Source: Zygnema cylindricum (taxonomy: Eukaryota; Streptophyta; Zygnematophyceae; Zygnematales; Zygnemataceae). From it: a stretch of DNA of 48,502 nt. How positions within the stretch are numbered: the first letter of the stretch is position 1; each line of letters opens with the position of its first letter. The position numbers and the translations under genes were made by a program. Positions 1 through 10,429 of this stretch are shown in pieces. The DNA is taken from assembly GCA_037447655.1 (NCBI GenBank), contig JBBHKE010001611.1:1-48502 (forward strand). Reading direction: 5' to 3'. The notes below the pieces were generated by a model. It was not told the DNA's origin. It saw only the letters and a program-made list of their open reading frames with translations, and did no database searches.

Positions 1-397
1 TTTTGCTTTCAGATCCCGTGTTTACTTTGTATTCTTTCTCTGGCGCCCTTCGCTTTATGCTGCCTTTCTCTTCTTTTGCATGCATTAAATTTTCTTGCTC
101 GCCTACTTGTTTTTGTTAGATTTCCTCAAAATCAGGGATTCGGCATGTCCCATACTAGGGAAAATTGAGCCGGCCAGGGCTAGAACTTGGGACCTCTGAC
201 TTGAGCTGTCAGCGCACTAACCACTTTGCTACCAGCTCGATGTAGAGCCTGGCGGGTCCATACCTATTTATTTTTGGCATCTTCGAGTGTGACGCATCAC
301 ATTCTACCCCGTATTGAACCAGCTTCAAGTGCTAATTCAACATTTTTTGTTAATTACCATTTTCTTGTGTGTAGTGAAAAGGAGAGAGGGAGCGAGA
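1..397 (+). repeat. Left end of polypurine repeat P, split by a SINE-like insert
   Basis: Bases 1..118 are a T-rich unique arm that recurs at 26137..26260 (same strand) and, inverted, at 37133..37265. Shared words include TCTGGCGCCCTTCGCTTTATG. Bases 344..397 resume this arm and pass into a purine run that continues at 6449..6481 and 17755..18870. The breaks are insertions of a SINE-like element, Copia-A and Copia-B. No coding capacity is seen. The element class is unknown. Confidence 0.7.
119..343 (-). mobile_element. tRNA-derived SINE-like insertion, copy 1
   Basis: On the minus strand a tRNA-like core runs from about 259 to 145. It has a box A-like segment (TAGCAAAGTGG) followed about 35 bases later by a box B-like segment (AGTTCTAGCCC) and a CCGGCT end. 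The same core lies at 40691..40830 on the plus strand. The insert interrupts the arm of repeat P and is flanked by TTTTTGTTA at 110..118 and 344..352, a likely target-site duplication, although T-rich sequence makes chance agreement possible. The core covers only half of the insert. The rest is unidentified. Confidence 0.6.
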
Positions 398-1048
398 TGT
401 AGGATCTTGAGCAAAAGACACTCACTCGAAATAATTCACAAAACATAAATCATTTACACAGCGGAAGCTCATAAAAGACAAGAGGAATATTCAGCCAAAA
501 AAATTTATAAGTGTTATTGGCCAAAGCCTTTTTACATCATTTCTTTTCTCTCTTCTCTCTCTTCTCTCTCCTCTTTAAATAATCTCTTACTCGAAGATTA
601 ATCCTATATAATTCAATCATATAAGATTCAATACTCTGCACTTGTACTCTGCTGCCTATATACTCGCTACTCTGCACTAAGAGACAACAAGGTAAGACAA
701 GCATGACATAACGTAGCGACGAAGTCTGTCCCTAGCTAGCTGTGCAAACTTTAAGGATGTTTCCACGAAGAAAGTAGCACGCGCTTTTTTCCTTTGAAAC
801 GACTACCTCCAAACGTTATCTTAAACACGTGTTGCACCACAAACACACCTGCACACAAATTGAAACACCTGCGCACGAAAACAAAAAAGTGATACGAAAC
901 GAAATAGAACATTTCGTTCGCTGATATCAAAAGTACCGTCACGAAACGATGTAGTTCTTTTTGTATGATGACGCGACACTTCGCGTCAAGCAAACAAATG
1001 TTGGTATGACGCTTCGTGAAATGTCGCGAAAACGACAATAACCCAACA
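398..1048 (-). repeat. 3' LTR of Copia-A
   Basis: Matches 5798..6448 along its whole length. On the minus strand it begins TGTTGGGTTA and ends CCTACA. The left outer flank is the target duplication CGAGA (393..397), and the inner side abuts the polypurine tract. Confidence 0.95.
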
Positions 1049-1061
1049 ATCCCCCTCTTAT
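1049..1061 (-). other. Polypurine tract of Copia-A
   Basis: The minus strand reads ATAAGAGGGGGAT directly before the 3' LTR, the expected plus-strand DNA primer. Very similar tracts precede the 3' LTRs of Copia-B, Copia-H and relic E. Confidence 0.85.
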
Positions 1062-1082
1062 TGTCGGAATCGCCAAAACTCC

Positions 1083-2641
1083 TCAACATAGTCTAAGTTT
1101 TGGTTGCCCCCTCTCAAATACATCATACGTAGCTACTTTCGTCAGCAAATCTGCCGCCTCCTCTTTTGTCGGAACGTACGAAAATACAATCTCGTTCGCC
1201 GTAACCAAATCTCTTACAAAATGCCATTCGATCCTGATGTGTTTTGTCCTCTTGTTAAACACTAGATTTTTCGCCAACGCCATCGAACTCATGTTGTCAG
1301 AATAAATCGTCATACAACCAATAAGAATGCTTAACTCACGTAACATCTCCTTAACCCAAATCGATGCCTTAGCTGCATGACACGCAGCCATATACTTAGA
1401 TTCTGTGCAACTCAACGCAACCGTAGGTTGTAGCCTAGAACTCCACGAGATCGCGGCTCCTCCAAAATTAAATGCGTACCCTGACGTGGACTTACTTGAA
1501 TCAAAATCGCCGCCCCAATCTGCGTCACAATAACAAACACAATTCAAATAATTATTGTTTGAAGTAAATAGAAGTCCAAGATCAATCGTTCCAACCAAAT
1601 ATCGAAATATACGTTGTAAGGCCTCCCAATGCGCCTTCTTTGGCTCAGGACAATAACGGCTGACGATGGAAACCGCGACCGAAATATCTGGACGAGTACC
1701 AACGCTAAGGTACATAAGTGAACCAACTGCCTCTCGATATGGTACGTCGATGGAATCTTCTTCCTCAAACTTGCGAATGTGTAAATTTGCATTCAATGGC
1801 ATAGAAAGCGGTTTCGCGTCAGTCATACCAAATCTCTCCAAAATCTCCTTACAATATTGAGCTTGACTCAATTTAATGTTCCCCTCTTTGTCACGTATCA
1901 CTTAAATCCCCAAAATATATTGTATTTCTCCAAGATCCGTAACTTTGAAATGTAACCCAAGATAACGTTTTAACTCATTAATGCGATCCAATTTGTCGCA
2001 TGCCACCAAGAAATCATCCACATAAACAGAAAAGATGATTTGGTCAACTCCTTCACCTTTCACATAAACTCCAGAATCGGACGTAGTACGTACAAATCCG
2101 AATTTCAATAGTATTTGATGAGGTCTCATATACCACGTGCGCGGCGCATGTTTCAAACCATATAATGATTTTCGCAAACGCCATACATTTCCTTCTTGCA
2201 AAGGAGACACGCCTTCTTGTACCTTCATGTATACCTCTTCCTCCAACTCACCCTTTAAAAATGTAGTTTCCACGTACATTTGATGAACGTTCTTCTTCCT
2301 TATCGCTCCAAGTGCAATAATAATCCGTAGTGAGTCGAACTTCACCAAGGGAGCATAAGTCTCCTTAAAATCAATTCCCTCACGTTGTTGGAAGACTTTA
2401 CAAACAAGCCTCGCCTTGTACTTAATAATTTCACCCGAAGCTTCTGTCTTCGTCTTAAATACCCACTTTGCATCTATCGCCTTTTCCACTCCGGTAATTT
2501 TACTTCCTCAAAAGTTCGATTATCAACCACCGATTTAAATTCTTTCTCCCACGCCGGTTTCCACTTACTCTCCCAATCGGTCGACCTCCTTGCCTTGACA
2601 TAAGTTTGGGGGTCGCCGGTCATATTTTCCGTAAGTGATTG
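1083..2641 (-). pseudogene. Copia-A reverse transcriptase and RNase H
   Basis: This lies downstream of the amber codon at 2642..2644. RT begins with the Copia signature DAKWVFKTK and continues through YGLKHAPRTWY to the catalytic motif FSVYVDDFL. RNase H follows, with CDADWGGD, ALSCTESKYMA and the closing TKHIRIEWHFVRD region, and ends at 1083. Two lesions are visible. A frameshift lies just before the RT core, near 2487. A TAA at 1902..1904 replaces the Glu codon of the usual LGIEVI stretch. YVDD is intact. In life this would make cDNA in virus-like particles from the element's own transcript. Confidence 0.9.
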
Positions 2642-2644
2642 CTA
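2636..2644 (-). promoter_or_regulatory. Putative stop-codon readthrough site UAG-CAA-UCA in Copia-A
   Basis: The integrase-side reading frame ends ...EFHL then TAG, followed by CAA TCA. This fits UAG-CARYYA, the context of leaky amber codons in tobamovirus-type readthrough. Amber codons sit at the same alignment position in Copia-B (10421), Copia-D (22111) and Copia-H (30249). The stop and its context are seen directly. That they act as a readthrough signal is inference. Confidence 0.65.
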
Positions 2645-4381
2645 CAAATGAAACTCCGTCTCTTTAGCATTGGAAAGAAAATAATGCGTGTTTGATGCAT
2701 TTTCCCCTTTTCGATCGTAAGTGAGTTTCTCCGGTTTCTTCCCCTTTGTACTCCGTGTGCTCCTTCTAAGAACTTGCTCCTCCTCTTTCTCTTCCTCGGA
2801 TTCAATTTCAATTTCCTTCTCACTCGATTTAGTACTCGATTTAGAGCTTTGAGATTTCCGAAAGTTCGAAGGCACTCGGGAATCCAAAGATCTGTTACTC
2901 TTTCTTTCAAAGTCAACTTCCACCGATTTTCCCAATTTATTTTTCTGAATTTTTACATTTGGTTCCTCATCGGATTTCGAGTCCTCAATGTACGGAAAAC
3001 TCTCAATTTCACTCGCCTCATAAAAATCCAAATTTTCTTTAAATTTTCCAACGGAATTCATGGCGGATTTGAGATCCTCATGAAAATCCACATTCCGAGA
3101 TTCCTCCACGGTGTGACGAGACGGATCATACACTCGGTACAAATTCCCCTTCACACTATAACCAACAAAAATTCCCGGCCAACACCTTGGAGCAAATTTT
3201 CCCTTTCTCTTGGTTGATTCCACATAAACCGTAGCATGACATCCCCAAATTCTCAAATGATGAACTGTGGGCTTTCTCCCACTCCATAACTCCTCCGGTG
3301 TTTTACTTCCTGAAACAGAAGTGAGTCTTCGGTTACAAATATAATTCGCCGTAAGAATCGCATCTCCCCACAAAAACATCTCTCGTCCGGAGCTATGAAC
3401 CATGGCACGGACCATTTCTTGTAAGATATGATTCTTCCTCTCGGACACTCCATTTGTCTCCGGAGAATAAGGCGTTGTGAATTGATAACTTATCCCCCAC
3501 TCCTTACAATACCCCTCAAAAACAACAAACTCCCCTCCATTGTCCGAACAATTGGACTTAAGCTTCTTATCAATTTGCCTCTCGGCCATTACATGCCATT
3601 CTTTAAATTTTTCAAATGCATCCAATTTCTTTTTCAATAAATACACCCATGACTTCTGAGAAAAGTCATCAACAGTCACCAAAGTATAATTATTACCTCC
3701 AATTGTCTCGGGTTTAATATGTCCACAAAGATCGATGTGGATAACCTCCAAAGGACTTTGAGCTCGATGCTTGATGTATTTATTCGGATTGGATTTCCGA
3801 ATTTGACGTCCTTTGCTACATCCTCCGCACCCGTTCACTTTCTCACCGGATGCAAGGTCCAAACCTCTCACCAAAGAATGACGAATCATCTTTTTCAAAC
3901 TTACCTCGGATGTGTGACACATCCGATGATGCCATAAGGTAAGATCACCTTTCAACTCCGAAATTTGATGTGAAATTTCCTCGGTGGGAACTTTAGATTT
4001 CGGCCTCCTCCATAAGAGCCGACTATGATTCGCATCCGTTACAACTCCTCCAATTACATTCCCCTTCTCATTCCAAATCTCGATAGATTGATCACCTCTC
4101 GCAAGTAAGCTTCCACCACTCTTTTGGATTTGTGGAACGCTTAACAAATTAACTGAACCATCCGGAATATAAAGAGTATTTTGTAGACGATACTCCGTCA
4201 ATCTCTCTTTCCCATCATTATCCTATGAAAGAAGATTAAGCCGAACCGTATCAACCGTACCAACCGAAATGACATGGTCGCTTGCAACCGTAATAAACTT
4301 TGGAACCGTAAGTTCCCTCATGTCATCAAACAAGGTAGCATCCGTGCAAACATGGTGAGATGGCCCTGTATCAATAATCCA
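2642..4381 (-). pseudogene. Copia-A protease and integrase
   Basis: In the same frame as gag. The protease begins WIIDTGPSHHVC, with the catalytic Asp in DTG. One TAG interrupts it at 4223..4225. The GAG-pre-integrase zinc region (WHHRMCH ... CGGCSKG) and the integrase core follow. The DDE triad is complete: IHIDLCG, CSDNGGEF and NGVSERKN. After the core comes a Ser- and charge-rich linker of about 150 residues that ends at the amber codon 2642..2644. The integrase would insert element cDNA with 5-bp target duplications, matching the CGAGA repeat seen. Confidence 0.9.
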
Positions 4382-5755
4382 CTATTTCTCCAAATTTCCT
4401 CCACTACTTACCGAATCAAGGGTAAGGTTAAGAACTGGAAAATCATCACCGATCTCATTACCATAGTCAAAGTAATTCGCATTACCATAACCACGACCAC
4501 CACCGCGGCCTCCTCCTCGGCCACCACCTCGGGCGCCTCTATCACCTCCTCTACCTCCTGTTCCACTTCCGAAATCTCCATTCTTTGCATAACATTGAGG
4601 GATCGTATGCCCCCACTTAACGCAAAAATGACATTGCTTATCCTTATCCAGACAAGATGAAGACAAATGTCCAAGCCGGTTACACTGGTAGCATGTCATA
4701 TTGGAAAGATCCGAAGGGACCTTCGGTGGACGACCTTGATCCCTCTTGTTGCCTCGGCCGCCACCATCACCTCTCGGGCCACCTCCTCTACCACCTCCTC
4801 TACCACCCAAATAGTTAAGATCCGGGGTTTCGGGAGTAGTAGAGTTGAGAACTCCTCCTCCTCCACTTGAAGAAGCCGATGGAGTTCCCTCCGACATTTT
4901 GATAAAATTGACGGTGAATCCGAAAGTGTTATCCGCCTTCGCTCGTAAAATAGCTTTAAGATGCGAAAGCTTCTCCGGCAAAGCGTTAAGAAACACGCTT
5001 AATTTATCCGCATACAAAATAACTCGACCATTGTTGAGTAATTGCTCGAGTATAATATTGAAGCGCTTCACGGCATCATCCATCAATTCATTTGACTTGA
5101 TTTTAAAATTCATAAAATCCGTATAAACATATTGACCCTTGTTCTCAACACCTTTCTCATATTGCTCCTCAAGTGCTTGCCAACACTCATGGGCCGTTCC
5201 GTGAGCGAGGAAATGATCAAGCACGGAAGAAGTGCAATTCTTCATCAAACCGGTCGTTGCCGCAATATCCTTCAATCTCCATTGAGCACGTGCCTTGCTC
5301 TCCGTTGGCATCTTTTCTTCTCCATTGACAATCCTCCAAAGCCTCTTGAGAATAAGTTGATTTGAAATAAATTTCTTCCAAACCGCATAATTGGTGCCAT
5401 TAAAGGCCACGGATTTCCCCGACATATTATAATCATCTTCGTTACCCAATGCCTCTTCAAAATCTGAATCTTCCTCTATCTTTGCTTTACCTTTCCTAAT
5501 TCTCTCTTTTATCTCACTCTCATTAGCTCCTCCACTGAATGGATCGGCAGCATGAAATGAAGCAAATTCTCTTTTCTCACTAGATTGAGTTTGAAATCGT
5601 GAATCTACATATCTCATTAATGTATCAAACAACTCCTCAAATTTTCTCTCCGTATTCCGGGTCTCCTCAAATTGAGAACCCGAAAAACTGAACTCTCTTG
5701 CTCTCTCCGAAGTCGACATGGGGGAAGGAGTATTTCTATTCTTCTTCCTCCCCAT
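4382..5755 (-). CDS. Copia-A Gag, nucleocapsid-type polyprotein
   Basis: Frame from the ATG at 5755 (MGRKKNRN...), 42 bases past the 5' LTR, to a TAG at 4382..4384, about 457 residues. I chose this ATG because the ORF track's first in-frame start codon lies inside the LTR. A retrotransposon Gag core is visible (FNGTNYAVWKKF ... LWRIVNGEEKMP), with two CCHC zinc knuckles at 4592..4693 (CYQC-GH-C and CHFC-GH-C). They are flanked by Arg/Gly-rich runs that would bind RNA. It packages element RNA into particles. The closing TAG is in frame with the protease. Copia-B, D and H have no stop there, so here it is probably a mutation. Confidence 0.85.
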   Translation of the reverse strand: MGRKKNRNTPSPMSTSERAREFSFSGSQFEETRNTERKFEELFDTLMRYVDSRFQTQSSEKREFASFHAADPFSGGANESEIKERIRKGKAKIEEDSDFEEALGNEDDYNMSGKSVAFNGTNYAVWKKFISNQLILKRLWRIVNGEEKMPTESKARAQWRLKDIAATTGLMKNCTSSVLDHFLAHGTAHECWQALEEQYEKGVENKGQYVYTDFMNFKIKSNELMDDAVKRFNIILEQLLNNGRVILYADKLSVFLNALPEKLSHLKAILRAKADNTFGFTVNFIKMSEGTPSASSSGGGGVLNSTTPETPDLNYLGGRGGGRGGGPRGDGGGRGNKRDQGRPPKVPSDLSNMTCYQCNRLGHLSSSCLDKDKQCHFCVKWGHTIPQCYAKNGDFGSGTGGRGGDRGARGGGRGGGRGGGRGYGNANYFDYGNEIGDDFPVLNLTLDSVSSGGNLEK

Positions 5756-5783
5756 GCGCTCTCTCTCTATCTCCGAAGCACTA

Positions 5784-5796
5784 GCTCCGATACCAA
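5784..5796 (-). other. Primer binding site of Copia-A
   Basis: The minus strand reads TTGGTATCGGAGC one base inside the 5' LTR, close to the TGGTATCAGAGC sites that pair with the 3' end of initiator methionine tRNA in plant Copia elements. Confidence 0.9.
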
Positions 5797-5797
5797 T

Positions 5798-6448
5798 TGT
5801 AGGATCTTGGGCAAAAGACATTCACTCGAAATAATTCACAAAACATAAATCATTTACACAGCGAAAGGGCATAATAGACAAGAGGAATATTCAGCCAAAA
5901 AGATTTATAAGTGTTATTGGCCAAAGCCTCTTTACATCATCTCTCTTCTCTCTTCCCTCTCTTCTCTCTCCTCTTTAAATAATCTCTTACTCGAAAACTA
6001 ATCCTCTATGATTCAATCATATAAGATTCAAAACTCTGCACATGTACACTGCTGCCTATATACTCGCTACTCTACACTAAGAGACAACAAGGTAAGACAA
6101 GCAGGACTTAGCGTAGCAACAAAGTCTGTCCCTAGCTAGTTGTGCAAAGTGTAACGACGTTTCCACGAAGAAAGTAGCACGCGCTTTCTTCCTTTGAAAC
6201 GACTAACTCCAAACGTTGACTTAAACACGTGTCGCACCACGAACACACCTGCACGCAAATTGAAACACCTGTGCACAAAAACAAAAAAGTGACACAAAAC
6301 GAAATAGAACATTTCGTTTGCGGATATCAATAGTACTGTCGCGAAACGACATAGTACTTTTTGTATGATGACACGACACTTCTCGTCAATCAAACAAATG
6401 TTGGTATGATGCTTCGCGAAATGTCGCGAAAACGACATTAACCCAACA
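5798..6448 (-). repeat. 5' LTR of Copia-A
   Basis: Pairs with 398..1048. It would carry the promoter and the RNA start of the element. The outer flank is CGAGA (6449..6453). No TATA element was assigned with confidence. Confidence 0.95.
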
Positions 6449-6481
6449 CGAGAGACGAGGACATTGGAAATGGGAAAGGGA
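6449..6481 (+). repeat. Polypurine repeat P, middle fragment
   Basis: A 33-base purine-rich piece between Copia-A and Copia-B containing GACATTGGAAATGGGAAAGG. The same word occurs after the P arm near 26317 and, more degenerate, near 35655. It joins 344..397 on one side and 17755 on the other once the insertions are removed. Confidence 0.75.
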
Positions 6482-7124
6482 TGTTAGGATTTACAATGTT
6501 AGAATCTATGTTTATATAATTTTTGTTCGTAGTTAGTGTGGATTAGATTTAGTCGTGCGTCATTTCGCGGATTTGGTTTTGTTTGGTTATATTTAGTATT
6601 TCGTAAATGTACGTTTTACGTGTACACGATTTGATTTGATTGGTTGTGATTCGTTTAAGTTCTAGAGGCGTACTTCGAGAAATATTGTTTCGCGCGGCAT
6701 ACATCTAGTAGTTTCATTTCGTCTAAGTTAAGTTTGTCGCACAAAACTTTGTTAGTTTCGTTTCTAGTAGTTTCACTTTGCATTGTACCAAATTTGCATC
6801 TAAGTACATTTAGACACTTCTAGAGTTTGGTGTTCTAGATTGTTTCCGTCGCTAAGTTAAAAAGCCATTGTGTGAGTTAGATTGAATTAAGAAAGAGATA
6901 ATTTGGAATCAATCAAGAGTCAATTAAAGAAGAATGAATTAAGAGAAGTGTATTGTTTAAGGATTCAGTTAATATGATTTTATTTCATGGAGTATTTTGT
7001 TTGCCTCTATCTTGGGTTATGAGCTTTCAATGTGTTATAATGTTTGATTTAATTTCAATTTTGCTTCCGCATTGAGACATTTAAATTTTTTTGAGAGCAT
7101 TCCAATTGACTCTTATTCCTATCA
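6482..7124 (+). repeat. 5' LTR of Copia-B
   Basis: 643 bp, begins TGTTAGGATT and ends CCTATCA. It matches 11989..12035 plus 17174..17754. Confidence 0.93.
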
Positions 7125-7125
7125 A

Positions 7126-7138
7126 TTGGTATCGGAGC
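7126..7138 (+). other. Primer binding site of Copia-B
   Basis: TTGGTATCGGAGC one base inside the 5' LTR, identical to the site in Copia-A. Initiator methionine tRNA type. Confidence 0.9.
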
Positions 7139-7273
7139 GGTATTTATTCCACTTAGATTTGAGTTACGAATTGATTAAGAATTGAGAGTTTATAAGTTAT
7201 AGTGGAGGAATACTCGGCAAAGTAAAAAGACACTGAAGTACGTTTTGGAGTTGGAGAATCACAGAAGCTATCA

Positions 7274-8480
7274 ATGGCGAAAGAGTGTCTCACAATTCAA
7301 TTTGATCTAGCGACTATGGATGAAATTTACGAATTTCTAAAGGCAAAAAAAGAAGGTCAATCATTCGGTAAAAATCCTACCTTTGGTGGCAATTTAGATG
7401 ATGAGAGTTCTAAGAAGAAAGTCAGAAAGGGCAAAATAAAAGTACATTTTTATGATAATGATGATGAGTCAAGTTTAGATAAAGAGTCTGATTATAAAGT
7501 GTCTTCTAAGACTATTATGCTTAATGGAAATAATTATCCTCCATGGAAGAGATATAATAGGGGAACCTTTTCTCCAAATAATTTGTGGAAAATACTTACA
7601 GGAGAAGAGAAAAGACCATTAGATGCAAAATGAAGGAAAAAATGGGATGCTAAAGATATGGCAGTTATGACTGCTTTACTTCAGAGTAGTAGTAGTTCGG
7701 TTCATGAGCATATGTTAACTCATGATACAACTCATGCTTGTTGGAATCATCTACAAAATTTTTATGAGAAAGGATTCGCATCTACGTCTAATTATATATT
7801 TCAAGATTTTATTCAGTTTAGGATGAAGAGTAATGAGTCTATTGATGATGCTCTAAAAAGAGTAATGTGTTGATAGAGCAGTTGAATAGCGCAGGAAAGT
7901 TTCCTCCAGAAGATGAAAAGGTATTTGTGTTTCTAAATGGAGTGCCATCTAAGTTTGATGTCACAATAGAAGTTATAAAATCTACAAAGGATCCTACTTT
8001 ATATTTTGCTATTAAACTTCTAAAAGGTGCAGAGAAGAAGAGGATAGTAGAGGATTTGGAAATAGTAATGTAAACCTCATTAACACGTCTGGGGTATATT
8101 CTCTACGTGGTTGTGTAGGTAGAGGAAGGTTTATATCAAGATGGGGTAGAAACAATTTTCAGTATTGCGGTTTTGGATTGGTTGATTATAGCGATCAGGG
8201 TGATGTAAGTCATGTTATTTGTTATAAGTGTAATAAAGAAGGACAGATGGCTACTAACTCTCCAGATAGGGAAAAGCAATGCAATGTTTGTTGGAAATGG
8301 GGAAATGTTTGTGCTCAGTGTTTTCAACGAAATGGAGGAGGATCATCTTACTACTCGGAAAGAGGAAGAGGTTAAAGTGGACAATGAGGACGAGGTCGTG
8401 GAAGATTTGGACAATCACGAGGAGGAGGACATCAAACAGACTATTCAAAATTCAATGATGATCAAGGCGATAGGTCTCTA
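7274..8480 (+). pseudogene. Copia-B Gag
   Basis: The ATG at 7274 (MAKECLTIQF) follows the primer site by about 135 bases. The Gag core is recognisable (LNGNNYPPWKRY ... LWKILTGEEKRP). A TGA at 7631 and a frameshift near 7870 break it. The nucleocapsid region at 8220..8321 is damaged. The first knuckle has lost its His and last Cys (CYKC...GQMATNS), and the second has Asn for His (CNVC...GNVCAQC). An Arg/Gly-rich tail is frameshifted. RNA packaging is therefore likely lost in this copy. In the family Gag forms the particle shell and binds RNA. Confidence 0.85.
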
Positions 8481-8492
8481 AACTTTTCTATA

Positions 8493-10423
8493 TTGATGAA
8501 AGAAGATGGAAATTCTGCTGTAAATTCTGCAAATTCCGTATGTGGGAGTCAAGGCTATAAATATTGGATATTTGATTCAGGTGCAACTCATCACGTTTGT
8601 AGTGATCTTAGTTTGGATACAGATTTGAGAAAGCTTACAGTTCTTAGGACTATTACGGTTGCTAGTAGACATGTTGTCCCGATAGATACAGTAGGAACTA
8701 TCTGATTTGATTTACCTATTAAAAATGTGAATGGTCAAGTTGTTGTAAGGAAAGTAAATTTGAACAATACTTTGAATTTTTTTGATGGAGTTGTAAACCT
8801 TGTTAGTGTTCCTCAAATACAAAGAAATGGTGGCAGAGTAACCTCGTTTAAAAATAGAAGAATAGTTTTCCAAGATAGAAAAGGAAATCAATTTGGAGAA
8901 AGTTATGTTACTGATTATTTGCAAAGTAAGTTAAAATGGATTAGACCTCAGAAAGATCAGAGCTCAAAAATTTCAGTCAATTCTGTAAGTTTTGAAATAG
9001 GAGATCTAAGTTCATGGCATCATAGACTTTGTCATACTTTTGAGTCTAATGTAAAAAATATGATGAAAAGTGGTTTTGAAATAGGAGATCTAAGTTCATG
9101 GCATCATAGACTTTGTCATACTTTTGAGTCTAATGTAAAAAATATGATGAAAAGTGCAGCAGTAAGAATATTAGAGTGTGTACCTAGAGAGAAAGATCAA
9201 GTTTGTAATGGTTGTAGCAAAGGAAAAAAGATTAAAAAATCTCATCCTATCAAAGATGTGAACTATAGAGCTAGTTCTCCCATTGAGCTTGTTAATGTAG
9301 ACTTATGTCGAGACGTCAAAACAGTAAGTCTAGGAGGACATAAGTATATATTTTTAATAATGGATGATAATAGTCGAAAGAGTTGGGTATATTTGTTGAA
9401 ACATAAGTCAGAAGCGTTATATAAGATTCTCGGCCGAGAGAGAAACGGATCAAAAATTAAAAGTAGTTAGATCAGATAATAGAGGAAAATTTTCTGCTTT
9501 TAAAAGCTTTTGTCAATAAAGAGGGATTAAGCCTCAATTTACAACAACGTACTCACCTGAGTCTAATGGAATCGCTCAGAGAAAAAATAGGACACTTCAA
9601 GAGATGGCTAGGGCTATGTTACATAGCACTAAACATAGTGTAAGGTTTTGGGGAGAAGTTGTTTTTACAACAAATTATATCTGTAACAAAAGACTAACTT
9701 CAATTTTTGGAGATAAGACGCCTGAAGAATTGTGGAGTGGTAGGATTCCATCTGTTCGACATTTGAGTATATAGGGATGCCGAGCCACTGTCTACATCGA
9801 GAAAAGAAATTGAGCGGGAAAATTCAGTCCCAGATCTTGGACAAGTATTTTTGTTTGATATAGTCCAAATTCAAGTCAATACAGAATTTTCAATCCCGCT
9901 ACTGGAACGGTTGTCGAATCGAAGAATGTAGAGTTTCACGAAGATTTGGCGAAAGCAATGGAGTTCAAAAAGAATAAGGAAAAAGTTTGGATTTTGAGGA
10001 AAATAGCAATTTGGAGGAGTTAAAATTGATAACGAGAGTGACGAAGAGGATGATGAAGAAATTCTATTGTAAAAGAAGAAGTCTATTAAAGTTGGTTAGA
10101 GATCTGAATCCTCCCAATCAGATTCTGAAACCTTGAAAAGTGAGAATGGAAGTCAAAATCTAAGTCTAGTGAAAGAAACCTTAGCAGCCAAAGAAAAAGG
10201 CACACAAAGAAAAAGAACCCTTATCACACAAAGAAATGAATGTAGTTTGCCATTTGTAAGTGAGAAGGGTGAGAGAGATGATGTTGTTAAAGAATAAGTT
10301 GTTAGGAGAAGAAATTGAGCGAATAAAGGAAAGGCTCATGAGAGATTAACTCTTCATATGAATGTTAAGGATAAGTCGGTTAATTTTATTTCAAATGCTA
10401 CATTAAATGAGTTTCATTTATAG
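8493..10423 (+). pseudogene. Copia-B protease and integrase
   Basis: The protease has the motif WIFDSGATHHVC near 8566, with a stop at 8702. The pre-integrase segment carries an in-frame 84-bp duplication (8991..9158) that repeats its WHHRLCH zinc half. The integrase core retains the first Asp (VNVDLC), has SDNRGKF at the second, and shows Gln for the catalytic Glu (NGIAQRKN). At least five further stops are present. The frame before the linker end is EFHL-TAG at 10421..10423, exactly where the other elements have their amber codon. This copy cannot supply active integrase. Confidence 0.88.
8991..9158 (+). repeat. 84-bp in-frame tandem duplication in the pre-integrase domain
   Basis: Two copies, 8991..9074 and 9075..9158, virtually identical. 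Each encodes 28 residues starting FEIGDLSSWHHRLC. The near-identity suggests the duplication is younger than most other lesions in Copia-B. Confidence 0.95.
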
Positions 10424-10429
10424 CAATTA
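10421..10429 (+). promoter_or_regulatory. Putative readthrough site UAG-CAA-UUA in Copia-B
   Basis: TAG CAA TTA follows the codons for EFHL at the end of the integrase linker. The six bases after the stop are identical to those of Copia-H and match the CARYYA rule. The position is homologous to the amber codons of Copia-A, D and H. Confidence 0.65.

Larger units (their letters stand above)
398..6448 (-). mobile_element. Copia-A, full-length Ty1/Copia LTR retrotransposon
   Basis: A 6051-bp element on the minus strand bounded by two 651-bp LTRs (398..1048 and 5798..6448) that start TG and end CA. A perfect 5-bp duplication CGAGA lies at 393..397 and 6449..6453. Reading leftward the order is 5' LTR, initiator-Met-type primer site, gag, protease, integrase, reverse transcriptase, RNase H, purine tract, 3' LTR. 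Integrase before RT is the Ty1/Copia arrangement. Coding is broken by a few stops and a frameshift, so it is non-autonomous now. The LTRs differ at roughly one base in 15 to 20 over the part compared by eye, so the insertion is not recent. Confidence 0.95.

Noticed and set aside
4382-4390. A second readthrough site at the Copia-A gag-protease border
   Set aside because: The stop is in frame but is followed by TGG ATT, not CARYYA. Copia-B, D and H have no stop there, so it is best taken as a nonsense mutation.
5272-5460. Small ORFs overlapping Copia gag and pol on either strand
   Set aside because: They are shadows of the element's coding frame without motifs or start context.
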